Source of the DNA: Arthrobacter sp. U41
GTDB lineage: Bacteria; Actinomycetota; Actinomycetes; Actinomycetales; Micrococcaceae
Length of the DNA: 64,000 bases
Assembly (NCBI RefSeq): GCF_001750145.1
Contig: NZ_CP015732.1
Span: forward strand, 2,232,001 to 2,296,000
Direction of reading: 5' to 3'
Shown one piece after another: positions 27,466-35,829 of the stretch (positions are counted from its first letter, which is position 1; every line of letters starts with the position of its first letter). Made by a program: the position numbers and the translations under genes. The notes beneath the pieces were generated by a model. It saw only the letters and a program-made list of their open reading frames with translations, was not told where the DNA came from and made no database searches.

Positions 27466-27508
27466 ACCCCGTCCTGGATCGCGAAGGACGCTTTCGTGCG
27501 GCCCCGGG
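27466..27508 (-). pseudogene. Tiny phoD 3' fragment joined to the HNH repeat
   Basis: On the minus strand the segment encodes GRTKASFAIQDGVP, matching the PhoD C-terminus (TKASFEIQDGVPGL at 18125-18165). At DNA level (CCCCGTCCTGGATCGCGAAG) it is closer to the phoD pseudogene at 32.4 kb than to intact phoD. It directly abuts the HNH repeat and marks a recombination join. Confidence 0.8.
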
Positions 27509-27528
27509 CGGAAAATACGGTATGCAGC

Positions 27529-28275
27529 TCAGGCCCCGAGCTCGTGAGCCAGTTCGGTGATGCTCGACGCCGAGAGGTCCCAATCGCTCTCCGGCGCCAG
27601 ATCCGCAACCTGGCCCTGGCCGTATTCGGTGGGGCGGGCGATGAACGCCGTCGCCAGCCCGGCCTCCCGGGCAGCACGCAGGTCGTTGTTGTGGGCGGCC
27701 ACGAGCATCACAGCGCCGGGCCTGAAGTCCAGGAACTCCGCAGTCCGAAGGTAGGCCGCCGGCAGCGGCTTGTACGCGCGCGTCATGTCCGAGCCGATGA
27801 TCACGTCCCACGGAAGGCCGGCGTTTCTGGCCATGTCCAAAAGCAGCGAGGTGTTGCCATTGGAGAGGGGACCCACGATGTAGCCACGGCGGACGGAGGC
27901 CAGGCCCTCCAGGCTGTCCGGCCATGGGGGCAGACGGTGCCAGGATCTGTTCAGCTCCTCCAGGGTTCGTGCGTCCAGCCGGTCCGGATCGAAGCCGTGG
28001 TGGCGGAGCACCTGGTCCAGATTTTCGCGGTGGAGCGTGTCCAAGGTGGCGAATTCGCGGGATCCGGAGCGGATGGCCTCCATTGCCGGCTGGTAGAGGG
28101 AGCGCCAGTCATCGGCGAACGCCTCAGCGTCGAGGTCCTGCCGATGTGCCGCGGCGAAGGCGGCCGCCTGCCGGGCGACGCCTGTGCGCCAGTCCACCAC
28201 CGTGCCGAAGGTGTCGAACAGGACGGCGCGTACCTCGCACCCGGTTGACGGTGAACGGTATGGCTTGAACTTCAT
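27529..28275 (-). CDS. Haloacid dehalogenase, type II (L-2-haloacid dehalogenase-like)
   Basis: A 248-residue HAD-superfamily hydrolase. The nucleophile Asp is in VRAVLFDTFGTVVDWRTGVA near the start, the conserved Ser/Asn in GPLSNGNTSLLLDMARNAGL, the Lys in SDMTRAYKPLPAAYL and the late acidic motif region in VMLVAAHNNDLRAAREAGL. This is the (S)-2-haloacid dehalogenase subfamily, which replaces halogen on a 2-carbon acid by hydroxyl; HAD phosphatases with other substrates cannot be excluded. The ATG at 28273-28275 has a good AAGGAG ribosome site. It is divergent from the flavin reductase, 44 bp away. Confidence 0.88.
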   Translation of the reverse strand: MKFKPYRSPSTGCEVRAVLFDTFGTVVDWRTGVARQAAAFAAAHRQDLDAEAFADDWRSLYQPAMEAIRSGSREFATLDTLHRENLDQVLRHHGFDPDRLDARTLEELNRSWHRLPPWPDSLEGLASVRRGYIVGPLSNGNTSLLLDMARNAGLPWDVIIGSDMTRAYKPLPAAYLRTAEFLDFRPGAVMLVAAHNNDLRAAREAGLATAFIARPTEYGQGQVADLAPESDWDLSASSITELAHELGA

Positions 28276-28319
28276 ATCCTGTCTCCTTCCCGAACTTCCC
28301 TGACCGTTAGTCTGGCAGT

Positions 28320-28940
28320 ATGCGTACTGATTTCGATCCCGCAACCACGTCCACCAGTGATTTCTACCGGCTGCTCACCGCGGTGGTGGTGCCACGGCCC
28401 ATCGCTTGGGTATCTAGCGTCTCGCCGGAGGGCGTTGACAACCTAGCCCCTCATTCGTTCTTTACGGTGGCGTCCACGACTCCACCCATTGTTCAGTTCA
28501 CCTCAGTGGGGGAGAAGGATTCGCTCCGCAACATCACCGAGTCGAAAGAATTCGTGGTGAACCTCGCCCCGGCAGCGCTGCTGGAGGAGGTCAACGCCAC
28601 CGGCACGAACTTTCCGCCCGATGTCAGCGAGTTCGACGCCGCCGGCCTCACTCGTGAGCCGAGCCTCACCGTGGCTGCGCCGAGGGTCAAGGAATCGCTG
28701 GCGGTGCTCGAATGCCGTCTCCACTCGGTCCTGCCGATGGGGGACTCCATCCTGGTTTTCGGCGAAGTGACGCACGCTGCCGTGAGTGATGCGGTTCTGG
28801 ACGGCAGCCACCCTCGGATTGACCTGTTGGAGCCGCTGTCCCGGCTGGGACTGGACGAGTGGGGCACGCTGGGCGCCATCCAAGACCTCAAGCGGATCCG
28901 GCTTAGGGACTGGCCGGGGTCGTTCCGCCCGAAGGCCTGA
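28320..28940 (+). CDS. Flavin reductase-like FMN-binding split-barrel protein
   Basis: A 206-residue protein of the flavin reductase/DIM6 family. The FMN site is in VVVPRPIAWVSSVSPEGVDN and LAPHSFFTVASTTPPIVQFT, followed by the RNITESKEFVVNLAP helix and a dimerisation strand. It may supply reduced FMN to an oxygenase or bind flavin as an oxidoreductase. The substrate is unknown. Terminated by a hairpin at 28974-29020 shared with the convergent carrier gene. Confidence 0.88.
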   Translation: MRTDFDPATTSTSDFYRLLTAVVVPRPIAWVSSVSPEGVDNLAPHSFFTVASTTPPIVQFTSVGEKDSLRNITESKEFVVNLAPAALLEEVNATGTNFPPDVSEFDAAGLTREPSLTVAAPRVKESLAVLECRLHSVLPMGDSILVFGEVTHAAVSDAVLDGSHPRIDLLEPLSRLGLDEWGTLGAIQDLKRIRLRDWPGSFRPKA

Positions 28941-28973
28941 ACCGGTGGAAGCCTGACCGCGTGAAGTCGCTCA

Positions 28974-29020
28974 AGAAGGGGAAGGGATGCCCTGCCACGC
29001 AGGACACCCCCTTCCCTTCT
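28974..29020. terminator. Hairpin between convergent genes
   Basis: Purine-rich arm AGAAGGGGAAGGG and pyrimidine-rich arm CCCCTTCCCTTCT pair over 12 bp with one bulged G. It lies between the flavin reductase (plus) and the carrier (minus) stops. Confidence 0.75.
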
Positions 29021-29032
29021 GATGTGCGGTGA

Positions 29033-30421
29033 TCAGCCGAGGCCCAGCTGGACGAACACGAACCATACGAGGAGCGGCACCACGCCGATCATCGCGATGG
29101 CCCAGAGCAGCAGCGCCCGGAAGAACATCCGCTCGTCCTTGGGCTGCGCGCTCGCCATCAGCAGGGCGCCGCTGGTGGACATCGGGCTCACGTCAACCAC
29201 CGAGGAGCTGATGGCGATGGCCGTCACTACCCCGATGGGGGTGAGCAGCGGATCCATAGCGATGGGTGCGACCACCGGGCTGATGACGCCGAGGGTGCCG
29301 GTGGTGGAGGCGAAGGCCGAGACGATGGCCACCACATAGCTGGTGAGCAGGGCGGCAAGGGAGCTGTTGCCCAGGCCGGCGATGCCTTCCTGCAGTTCCT
29401 TCAGCGCACCCATCTTTTCGAGCATGCCTACATAGGTGACGATGCCGGTCACCAGAATGATCGCAGACCACGGCATGCTTTCCACTGCCGGCTTTTGCAC
29501 GCCCGAGTCGAGGACGATCAACACAGTGGCAATGACCAGCGAAGCGACTCCGACATCCAGTCCCAGGACAGTGGTGAGCACCAGAAGGGAGGCGATGCCC
29601 ACCAGGGTGAGGATCCGCATCGGCGTTGCGGCGACCTTCTCGGGACCGGTCCTGGTGGTGCTTGCGGCAGCCACAGCAGTATGCGCCGGGGCGGTGAGCA
29701 AAGCCGTTCCGGACCCGGACGGCGCCGGTGCGCTGGTTCCAGCGGTAGCGGCAGCGCCGCCGTCGTGTGCGTCGCCGGCCTCACCGGCCTGGTGACGTGC
29801 CTCCGCCTTGGCCGTGCGGCGTTTCATGATGGCCTGGACCAGGACGTAGGCGATCGCGGCCAGGATGGCATTGAAGACGAAGCAGTAGGCGTAAAGCTTG
29901 AAGGAACCGTCCGCGGCCCCGGCGCCGTCCAGCATCTTGTTGGCCAGCACGCCGAAGGGGTTGACCGGGGAGAAGGCGCCGGCGTTGGCGCCCTGGACGA
30001 TGACCAGGCCCATGGCCAGGGTGCTGATGCCGAACCGCATGCCCAGCGCCAGGCCCACCGGTGCCACGATGGCGATGGCGGCGGGGGTGAATGCGCCGGC
30101 CGAAGCCAGGGCGGCCGTCAGCAGGAACATCAGGATGGGGACCAGGATCTTCCGGTCGCCGGCGAGCCGTTCAGCCCAGTAGGCCAGCAGGTCGATGGTC
30201 CCGTTGATCCGCACTATGGCGAAGAGCAGTGTGGCGCCCACCAGGATGAAGAACAGCCCGGCGGGGAACTGGCCGATGACGTCCTTGATGGACATGCCGG
30301 CCAGGAGGGTTCCGACGCCGAACGCGGCGACAGTGGCCAGCAGGCCGGCGTTGATCTTGGTGAAAGAACCGATGGCAAAGGCCGCAACCAGGACCAGGAA
30401 TGCGATTAGTGACAAGGACAT
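29033..30421 (-). CDS. MatC-type dicarboxylate/malonate carrier (SLC13/IT superfamily)
   Basis: A 462-residue polytopic membrane protein with 10-12 hydrophobic segments. The N-terminal half matches the MatC N-terminal domain: KINAGLLATVAAFGVGTLLA, LFFILVGATLLFAIVRINGT, and the hairpin NAGAFSPVNPFGVLANKMLD. The second half repeats the fold with TGTLGVISPVVAPIAMDPLL. A Gly/Ala/Thr-rich cytoplasmic loop of about 70 residues lies in the middle. It follows the maleate isomerase gene by 12 bp on the same strand, so maleate or fumarate is a likely substrate; that is inference. Confidence 0.88.
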   Translation of the reverse strand: MSLSLIAFLVLVAAFAIGSFTKINAGLLATVAAFGVGTLLAGMSIKDVIGQFPAGLFFILVGATLLFAIVRINGTIDLLAYWAERLAGDRKILVPILMFLLTAALASAGAFTPAAIAIVAPVGLALGMRFGISTLAMGLVIVQGANAGAFSPVNPFGVLANKMLDGAGAADGSFKLYAYCFVFNAILAAIAYVLVQAIMKRRTAKAEARHQAGEAGDAHDGGAAATAGTSAPAPSGSGTALLTAPAHTAVAAASTTRTGPEKVAATPMRILTLVGIASLLVLTTVLGLDVGVASLVIATVLIVLDSGVQKPAVESMPWSAIILVTGIVTYVGMLEKMGALKELQEGIAGLGNSSLAALLTSYVVAIVSAFASTTGTLGVISPVVAPIAMDPLLTPIGVVTAIAISSSVVDVSPMSTSGALLMASAQPKDERMFFRALLLWAIAMIGVVPLLVWFVFVQLGLG

Positions 30422-30433
30422 AGTGCCGGCCGC

Positions 30434-31252
30434 CTAGGCGTTCGCCGGGGTGAGGACGCCGGCGCCGGACAGCAGGCTTCCGGCTCCGCTGATTGCGGGC
30501 TGGTGGCCGAGTGCCTTAAGGATCTCGTACGTGGTGGCGGTGGCCGCCGTGATGACCGGCAGTCCGAGCTCGTCCTCCACTGCCTGGACCGCAGCCAGCG
30601 ACGGCATCTGGACGCAGGCGGAAAGCACGACGGCGTCCGCGCCTTCGCGCTGCAGGCTGCGGGCAAGCGCTGGCAGGTTCTGCGGGTCAAGGCAACCGAC
30701 GTCGAGGTTGTCCGCCACTTCGAGGCTGATGGCATCCAGCACGGTGATGCCGGAGCCTTCGATGTAGTCCACCACCATCTTGGTGAGCGGCTTCATGTAC
30801 GGGGTGATCATGGCCACCTTGAGCGCTCCGATTTCCTGCAGGGTGCGGACCAGGGCGCCGGCGCTGCTGGTGACCGGAGCAGGGTGCCCGTTGCCGGCGG
30901 CGGCGTCAGCGATGACTTTTTCCGAGCCCTCGTGGGCTCCCGGCCCCTGGGCCATGACGGCGACCAGGCAGGCGTAGGCGATGACGTCCACATCGGCGTC
31001 GGAGACTGCCTCGGCGCAGCCAGCTGCCTTACCCACCATGGCCAGCAGCTCTTCCCGGGTGACCTTCTTCATGCCGGCGCGGGCGGAGTGGAACGTGTAG
31101 CTGTGGCCGGTTGCCTCGGCCTGGCGCCGGAACAGCTCGGGCAGCTCCGTCTCCATAGTGGTGTTGGAGCTGGGGACGATCAGTCCAACCCTGGAGGAGC
31201 CCGGGCGCTTGGGCTCCGGCGCGGTTTCGCAGGTGATTTCGGGGGTGCTCAT
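30434..31252 (-). CDS. Maleate cis-trans isomerase (Asp/Glu racemase fold)
   Basis: A 272-residue enzyme of the maleate isomerase/arylmalonate decarboxylase family, converting maleate to fumarate. The first catalytic Cys is in DVIAYACLVAVMAQGP and the second in AVVLSACVQMPSLAAVQAVE. The Asn motif is in GLIVPSSNTTMETELP. Both Cys are present, so it should be active. I chose the ATG at 31250-31252 because GGAG precedes it by 8 nt; a GTG 12 nt earlier lacks this. It forms an operon with the MatC-type carrier and is divergent from an IclR regulator. Maleate arises in nicotinate and gentisate breakdown; neither pathway is in the window. Confidence 0.88.
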   Translation of the reverse strand: MSTPEITCETAPEPKRPGSSRVGLIVPSSNTTMETELPELFRRQAEATGHSYTFHSARAGMKKVTREELLAMVGKAAGCAEAVSDADVDVIAYACLVAVMAQGPGAHEGSEKVIADAAAGNGHPAPVTSSAGALVRTLQEIGALKVAMITPYMKPLTKMVVDYIEGSGITVLDAISLEVADNLDVGCLDPQNLPALARSLQREGADAVVLSACVQMPSLAAVQAVEDELGLPVITAATATTYEILKALGHQPAISGAGSLLSGAGVLTPANA

Positions 31253-31307
31253 TGTTTTCTCCACATCATTGTGCTTGAGGGCTGAGGGCTGAGGGCTGAG
31301 GGGTTAG

Positions 31308-31372
31308 ACCCACTACGTGGGTTCGGCTCCCATGATGTGGGTCACAAGCGTATGATGTCAAGTGGGTCACGT
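31308..31372. promoter_or_regulatory. Palindromic operator region between maleate isomerase and IclR gene
   Basis: A perfect inverted repeat ACCCACTACGTGGGT at 31308-31322, a related CCCATGATGTGGGT at 31329-31342, and a further GTGGGTCAC at 31362-31370. They share the GTGGGT half-site and lie between the divergent genes, so they are likely IclR-regulator binding sites. A 7-bp tandem repeat (GGGCTGA three times) lies just to the left at 31280-31300. Confidence 0.6.
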
Positions 31373-31430
31373 TCCGTGGCCCGCTTCCGGCTTACTAGGC
31401 TGGAGGCTGCGAGTGGAAAAATGAAGGGAC

Positions 31431-32225
31431 GTGGAAACTGTGGCGACAGAGCCGGGCCCTGGGGCCTCACCTCTGCTGGTGCTGCACAAGGTGGCGGAGA
31501 TCCTGGACTGTTTCACGGTCGAGGCTCCGGAACCAACATTGCAGCAGATCATCCGGAAGACGGGCCTGCCGTCCAGCACCTGCCAGCGGCTTGTGCAAAA
31601 CATGTTGCGGGAGGGGTTCCTAGACCGCGACGGCGACCGCTACCGGATCGGCATCGGTCTGGTCCGCTGGGCTACCCCGGGAACGTTCGGGCTGGACGTG
31701 GTCCGGCTGGTGAAGCCAGCCTTGCAGCAGCTGCGCGACGAGACCGGTGAAACTGCGTGCCTGTATGTCCGGGACGGTGCCTTCCGGACCATAGTTGCCG
31801 TAGCGGAGACGCGCCACGTGGTGATGCGGCCGTTCATGGTGGGCATGGTCATGCCCCTTCACGCCGGAGCGCCGGGCAAGATATTCCTGGCGTTTGACCC
31901 TGATTCGTGGTCCGCCCTGAGCGAACACAAACTAGACCGCTTTACCCCCCACACACCGGCCTCCTTGGAGCTGCTCCGCCAGCAGGCGGCGGTGGCACGG
32001 GAGCAGGGATATTATGCGGCTTTCGGAGAACGGAACGAAGACGTGGGTTCCATCAGCGCACCCGTGTTCGACCACACGGGGCGGCTCGCCTGCGCAGTGG
32101 GTCTGGGATTCCCGACGCAGCGGATTGGGCCCGCCGACGTGGAACGGTTGGGGCCGATGGTGGCCCGCGCGGGCCTGGAAGCTAGCCGTGCGCTTGGATA
32201 TGACAGCAGCCAATCAGCAGGTTGA
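31431..32225 (+). CDS. IclR-family transcriptional regulator
   Basis: A 264-residue regulator from GTG 31431, with GAAGGGA about 6 nt upstream. Residues ~15-75 form the winged helix-turn-helix (TLQQIIRKTGLPSSTCQRLV). The C-terminal IclR effector domain includes GETACLYVRDGAFRTIVAVA and HAGAPGKIFLAFDPD, and VGSISAPVFDHTGRLACAVG. It is divergent from the maleate isomerase/carrier operon and probably controls it, with maleate or a precursor as effector. An inverted repeat TCACGCG/CGCGTGA at 32254-32272 just after the gene may end transcription. Confidence 0.9.
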   Translation: METVATEPGPGASPLLVLHKVAEILDCFTVEAPEPTLQQIIRKTGLPSSTCQRLVQNMLREGFLDRDGDRYRIGIGLVRWATPGTFGLDVVRLVKPALQQLRDETGETACLYVRDGAFRTIVAVAETRHVVMRPFMVGMVMPLHAGAPGKIFLAFDPDSWSALSEHKLDRFTPHTPASLELLRQQAAVAREQGYYAAFGERNEDVGSISAPVFDHTGRLACAVGLGFPTQRIGPADVERLGPMVARAGLEASRALGYDSSQSAG

Positions 32226-32343
32226 CCCTGCCGGGCTCACGATTCTGCACTTCTCACGCGTTTTCCGCGTGAGTACGGCTGATGCGCGGTGGCGACGCGG
32301 GCGCAATGGATGTTTGCGGAAGGTCCAACGGTAAGGAAGTGCC

Positions 32344-32373
32344 GACGAGGGCGGGTGCGTGCCCGCCGTCGTC
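32344..32373. terminator. Hairpin copy after the phoD pseudogene
   Basis: GACGAGGGCGGG and CCCGCCGTCGTC arms, a shorter copy of the hairpin that follows intact phoD at 18054-18086. It is downstream of the phoD pseudogene on the minus strand. Confidence 0.6.
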
Positions 32374-32394
32374 TTGGCTGGTTACGAGCGGATT

Positions 32395-32900
32395 TTTCCC
32401 CCGCTACTGCAGCCCCGGAACCCCGTCCTGGATCGCGAAGGACGCCTTCGCGCGGAAGGGGGGATCCCGGCGTCGTGACGTAGTCCAGTACCCGGAAGTC
32501 AGCGGTCATAGCATCCTTGGTGATCTTTGTGTACACGTAGCCGCGGTTGTCGCTGTAAAACTTCAGGTGCGGGTTCCATGCCATCACCGGATCTGTAGTG
32601 GACCCGGAGCCGTTGCCCGCGACGGTGATGGATGTGCACACCCGTTCCGACCCCGCCACACGCCGGATCCTTGTAGTCCACGTTGACGTCGTTGGCCCAG
32701 TTGCGGTGCACATCGCCGGTCAGGACCACGACGTTGCGCACGTTGGCGTCCACCCAAGCCTGGGTGACGGTCCGGTCCCCAGCGAGGCGTCCGGCGACGT
32801 TTTTCTTCCAGCCGTCACCGAACAGCTGGTCATCGCGGTACTGCCAGGTATTCATCAAGTGGAAGTTGGCCAGCTGCCCCACTGGATGGTGCGGTAGATT
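32395..32900 (-). pseudogene. phoD pseudogene (truncated, internally deleted, frameshifted)
   Basis: The minus strand holds the C-terminal third of a PhoD phosphatase. It starts mid-gene with GQLANFHLMNTWQYRDDQLF, runs to GRLAGDRTVTQAWVDANVRN and VVLTGDVHRNWANDVNVDYK, then changes frame to VCTSITVAGNGSGSTTDPVM and again near the end (KASFAIQDGVPGL). Compared with intact PhoD at 18108-19697, about 58 residues between GDRT and the QAWVDA run are missing, and the signal peptide and N-terminal two-thirds are absent. It is a paralogous copy, not an exact duplicate. Confidence 0.9.
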
Positions 32901-33198
32901 GTCAGCTGTTTCCGCCGCCCAGGAAGTGAACGTTTGTGCAGATGCTCCCGGCCGTCACTGGGCCAGCGGCCCGAGCCAGATTAGCTACTCACCAGTAGCT
33001 ATGGGCTGAACGAGGGTGTTTCGCCCGCGGACAACGAGGTTCAGCTGAGCGGCCCAATTTCGCGCACGTTCGTGCAGTCCACGCCGCTTGGGCCCTTGAT
33101 CTGCCTAGCATTTCAGGACTGCGGTACGGTTCGACCGGCACGAAGAACCGGCAGCCGCGGCTGGTCCCACCCGCTGACACGCGAACAAAGAGGTTTCT
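32901..33198. other. Intergenic region before the lipase, no gene seen
   Basis: No coding sequence is supported. It should carry the lipase promoter; the lipase has a clear AAAGAGG ribosome site at its 3' end but I could not place -35/-10 boxes with confidence. Confidence 0.4.
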
Positions 33199-34047
33199 AT
33201 GTCACTGCTCACCAGAACCCTGTCCATTGCCGCCGCCGCGGTCCTCGCTGGCTCCCTCGCCGTGGCTCCCGCCCAGGCAGGCACCCTTGACGTTTCCCCG
33301 CCCGGAGCCAACGACTGGACGTGTAAGCCCTCCGCCGAGCACCCCTATCCCGTCATCCTGGTGCCTGGGACCTTCGAAAGCATGGCGAAGAACTGGTCCA
33401 CCCTCTCGCCCTATCTGAAGAGCAAGGGGTACTGCGTGTTCGCCCTCAATTACGGCGAGACGAACGGCGTGTACGCCACCGCACCGGTGACCGAATCCGC
33501 GAAGGAACTTGCCCCCTTCGTGGATGCGGTACGTGCTGCCACCGGAGCCAAAAAGGTGGATCTGGTGGGCCACAGCCAGGGCGGCATGATGCCCCGCTAT
33601 TACATGGGCTTCCTGGGCGGAGCCAAGAACGTCCATCACCTGGTGGGCATCGCACCCTCCAACCACGGCACCGAAGGCGTGATCGTCCCGCCGCCGGGAT
33701 TCGTCCCGCCTCCGGACTACACCGGCCTGGGCTGTGCGGCCTGCGCCGACCAGCAAGCCGGATCGGCCTTCATGCAGCACCTCAACTCCATCGGCGACAC
33801 CGTTGCGGGACCGTCCTACACCGTCCTTTCCACCGTCTACGACGAAGTGGTCATCCCCTACAACAGCCAGTTCCTCAACGGCCCGGCGCGGCAGGTCACC
33901 AACATCACCATCCAGGACAAATGCCCCGCCGACGTCTTCGAACACGATCAGACGCCGAACGACCCCGTGGTGCACCAGTTCGTGGCCCACGCCCTGGGAC
34001 AGGCCTCCGGCCCCGCCGATCCGGCGTACCAGCCCAGCTGCATTTAG
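33199..34047 (+). CDS. Secreted lipase/esterase, alpha/beta-hydrolase fold
   Basis: A 282-residue exported lipase. A Sec signal peptide ends near AVAPAQAGT (residue ~28). The oxyanion region is in YPVILVPGTFESMAKNWSTL, the nucleophile Ser in DLVGHSQGGMMPRYYMGFLG, and the C-terminal His in NDPVVHQFVAHALGQ. The AACADQQAGSAFMQHLNS loop and paired Cys suggest disulfides, as in actinobacterial triacylglycerol lipases of this type. It acts on acyl esters outside the cell. It stands alone, convergent with the flavin monooxygenase gene. Confidence 0.9.
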   Translation: MSLLTRTLSIAAAAVLAGSLAVAPAQAGTLDVSPPGANDWTCKPSAEHPYPVILVPGTFESMAKNWSTLSPYLKSKGYCVFALNYGETNGVYATAPVTESAKELAPFVDAVRAATGAKKVDLVGHSQGGMMPRYYMGFLGGAKNVHHLVGIAPSNHGTEGVIVPPPGFVPPPDYTGLGCAACADQQAGSAFMQHLNSIGDTVAGPSYTVLSTVYDEVVIPYNSQFLNGPARQVTNITIQDKCPADVFEHDQTPNDPVVHQFVAHALGQASGPADPAYQPSCI

Positions 34048-34080
34048 CCGGCTTCAGCGCGGTCCAAGAATGCAGCCCGG

Positions 34081-35346
34081 TCAGCGGGCCGCGATGTGCC
34101 CTGCCACGAACTCTGCGTCGTCGCCCACGACTGACAGCGTGGCCGACAGGTGTTTGGTGAGCCAGGGGAGGCCCACAGCGTAGAGACCCGGAACCTCGGT
34201 GACACCGCGGAAGTGGCGCGGGTAGTTCCATCCGTCGAGCACCGGGACGTCCAGGAAACTGAAGTCCAGGCCGTAGCCGGTGGACCAGATGACGGAGGTG
34301 ACCCCTTCGGCCTCCAGGTCCAGGCGTGCCCCGGTGTCCGCAGGCAGCCAGTCGTCCGCCGGCACAGGGTCAGCGGGCGGTGCGTCGATGCCTGCGGCGT
34401 GAATGTAGGCGTCGGCCAGCCGCCCCAGCCGCGCACCGAACCCCGCCTCCACCAGGGCCAGGCGTGCGGGGAGGTCGTCGCTGAAGACGAGCACGCCGTC
34501 GTCCGTTCCCTCAAACCGGCCGTGCAGCCGGACGCCCCGGCGGCCGAGGTCCCGCAGATGGATGCCGTGGCCGCCGCCGTTGCCGGAGATCAGCGGGTTG
34601 CACATAAAGCGCGCGGCGGGGGCGGGGAGCTGCTCCGCCTGGAGGCCGGTGATGCCGTACTCGGGGCCGTGGAGGTTGACCTGCAGGATCCAGTGGAAAA
34701 CGTCCCGGCCGCGGTACCGCCTCGGGGCCTCGGGGCAGGCCGAGACGGAGAGGTGGACCTCCCGGCCGGCGTCGAGCAGGTCCTCGGTGATCTGCCCGCC
34801 GGACTGCCCGGTGCCCAACACCAGCACGGCGCCGCCGGGGAGCTGCTGCGGGTTGCGGTAGTCGTGGCTGTGCAGCTGGCGGATGTGCCCTGGCAGCGCG
34901 GCGGCAGCGGCCGGGATGCGCGGGAGCTGAAAGGCGCCGTTCGCGAGGACCACGTTCCGTGCCTGCCAGCGGCCGTGGTTGGTATCCACGGCGAAGCCGC
35001 CGTCGGCCGCGCCGACCCGGGTCACCTCCGTGCCGAGCAGGACCGGCGCCGCGATCCTCGCGGCGTAGTTCCGGAAGAGCCCGATCACCTCGTCCCGGGG
35101 GAGGAAGGCGTCCGGCTCGGGGCCGTCGTAGGTCAGCTCCGGAAGGAGGAACGAAAAGTTCGGGGTGTTCAGGTAAAAAGAATCCCAGCGGTCCTGCCAG
35201 GCGCCGCCCAGTTCCGGCCGCCGCTCCAGCAGACGATGTTCGACGCCGTGCCGGCTCAGCCAGTAGCTGGTGGCCAGGCCGGCCTGCCCCGCGCCGATCA
35301 CCAGGGTGTCGACCTCGTGGACCGGGCCTGCCGCGGAGGAGGGCAT
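34081..35346 (-). CDS. Flavin-containing monooxygenase (CzcO-like)
   Basis: A 421-residue NAD(P)H- and FAD-dependent oxygenase. The FAD Rossmann motif is TLVIGAGQAGLATSYWLSRH near residue 12-32, followed by LLERRPELGGAWQDRWDSFY; the NADPH motif is GGAVLVLGTGQSGGQITEDL near 165. A C-terminal VTSVIWSTGYGLDFSFLD resembles the ATG motif of these enzymes. Substrate is unknown; related proteins hydroxylate or Baeyer-Villiger-oxidise small molecules. The ATG at 35344-35346 directly follows the TfoX-like gene stop, so the two are in one operon. Confidence 0.88.
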   Translation of the reverse strand: MPSSAAGPVHEVDTLVIGAGQAGLATSYWLSRHGVEHRLLERRPELGGAWQDRWDSFYLNTPNFSFLLPELTYDGPEPDAFLPRDEVIGLFRNYAARIAAPVLLGTEVTRVGAADGGFAVDTNHGRWQARNVVLANGAFQLPRIPAAAAALPGHIRQLHSHDYRNPQQLPGGAVLVLGTGQSGGQITEDLLDAGREVHLSVSACPEAPRRYRGRDVFHWILQVNLHGPEYGITGLQAEQLPAPAARFMCNPLISGNGGGHGIHLRDLGRRGVRLHGRFEGTDDGVLVFSDDLPARLALVEAGFGARLGRLADAYIHAAGIDAPPADPVPADDWLPADTGARLDLEAEGVTSVIWSTGYGLDFSFLDVPVLDGWNYPRHFRGVTEVPGLYAVGLPWLTKHLSATLSVVGDDAEFVAGHIAAR

Positions 35347-35348
35347 GG

Positions 35349-35735
35349 CTACTCCTTCGCGGCCTTCGCCTTCGGAACCTTGGGAGCCTTGGGCGGGAGT
35401 CCGGCCACATGCTCGAACGCCTTCTCCACCCAGGCCCGGGCCCGCGCCTGGTCGCCGTCGCCCTCCGCGTTCCAGATTTCCGGCAACCCGGTGTACCCGC
35501 CCATGGGGCGCTCCGCGGGCCCGAACGGAACCGTCCGCTCGGTGCTTTCGAGCAGTTCCCTGTCCGTCTCGGACAGCTTCACCCCGATGGTGGGGCCGAA
35601 CAGGCCGGCGAACATGTTCCCGTTCACGAACGCGCCGAGGTTCCCGAACATCGGCTTGATGACCACCTCGGGAATCTCCGGCAACACCGAGCGGAAGTGG
35701 TCCTTGTCGGCGTCGGATGCTTTGGGCATTTCCAT
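35349..35735 (-). CDS. TfoX N-terminal domain protein
   Basis: A 128-residue protein with the TfoX/Sxy N-terminal domain: EIPEVVIKPMFGNLGAFVNG, NMFAGLFGPTIGVKLSETDR, and RPMGGYTGLPEIWNAEGDGD. The C-terminus is Lys/Ala/Pro-rich. In gammaproteobacteria TfoX controls competence, but stand-alone actinobacterial proteins of this type have no proven role. It precedes the monooxygenase gene with a 2-bp gap. Confidence 0.88.
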   Translation of the reverse strand: MEMPKASDADKDHFRSVLPEIPEVVIKPMFGNLGAFVNGNMFAGLFGPTIGVKLSETDRELLESTERTVPFGPAERPMGGYTGLPEIWNAEGDGDQARARAWVEKAFEHVAGLPPKAPKVPKAKAAKE

Positions 35736-35829
35736 GGGGTACCTCGGAATTGCTGGTCAGGGACGGGTCTTCCTGCAGGATATGCCCGCCGCCGGACAAG
35801 GTACAGAGCGGTCACGCAGCTGGTAGCGC

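Noticed and set aside
31276..31303. GGGCTGA tandem repeat considered as a CRISPR or iteron
   Set aside because: Only three 7-bp units with no spacers; too short for either.
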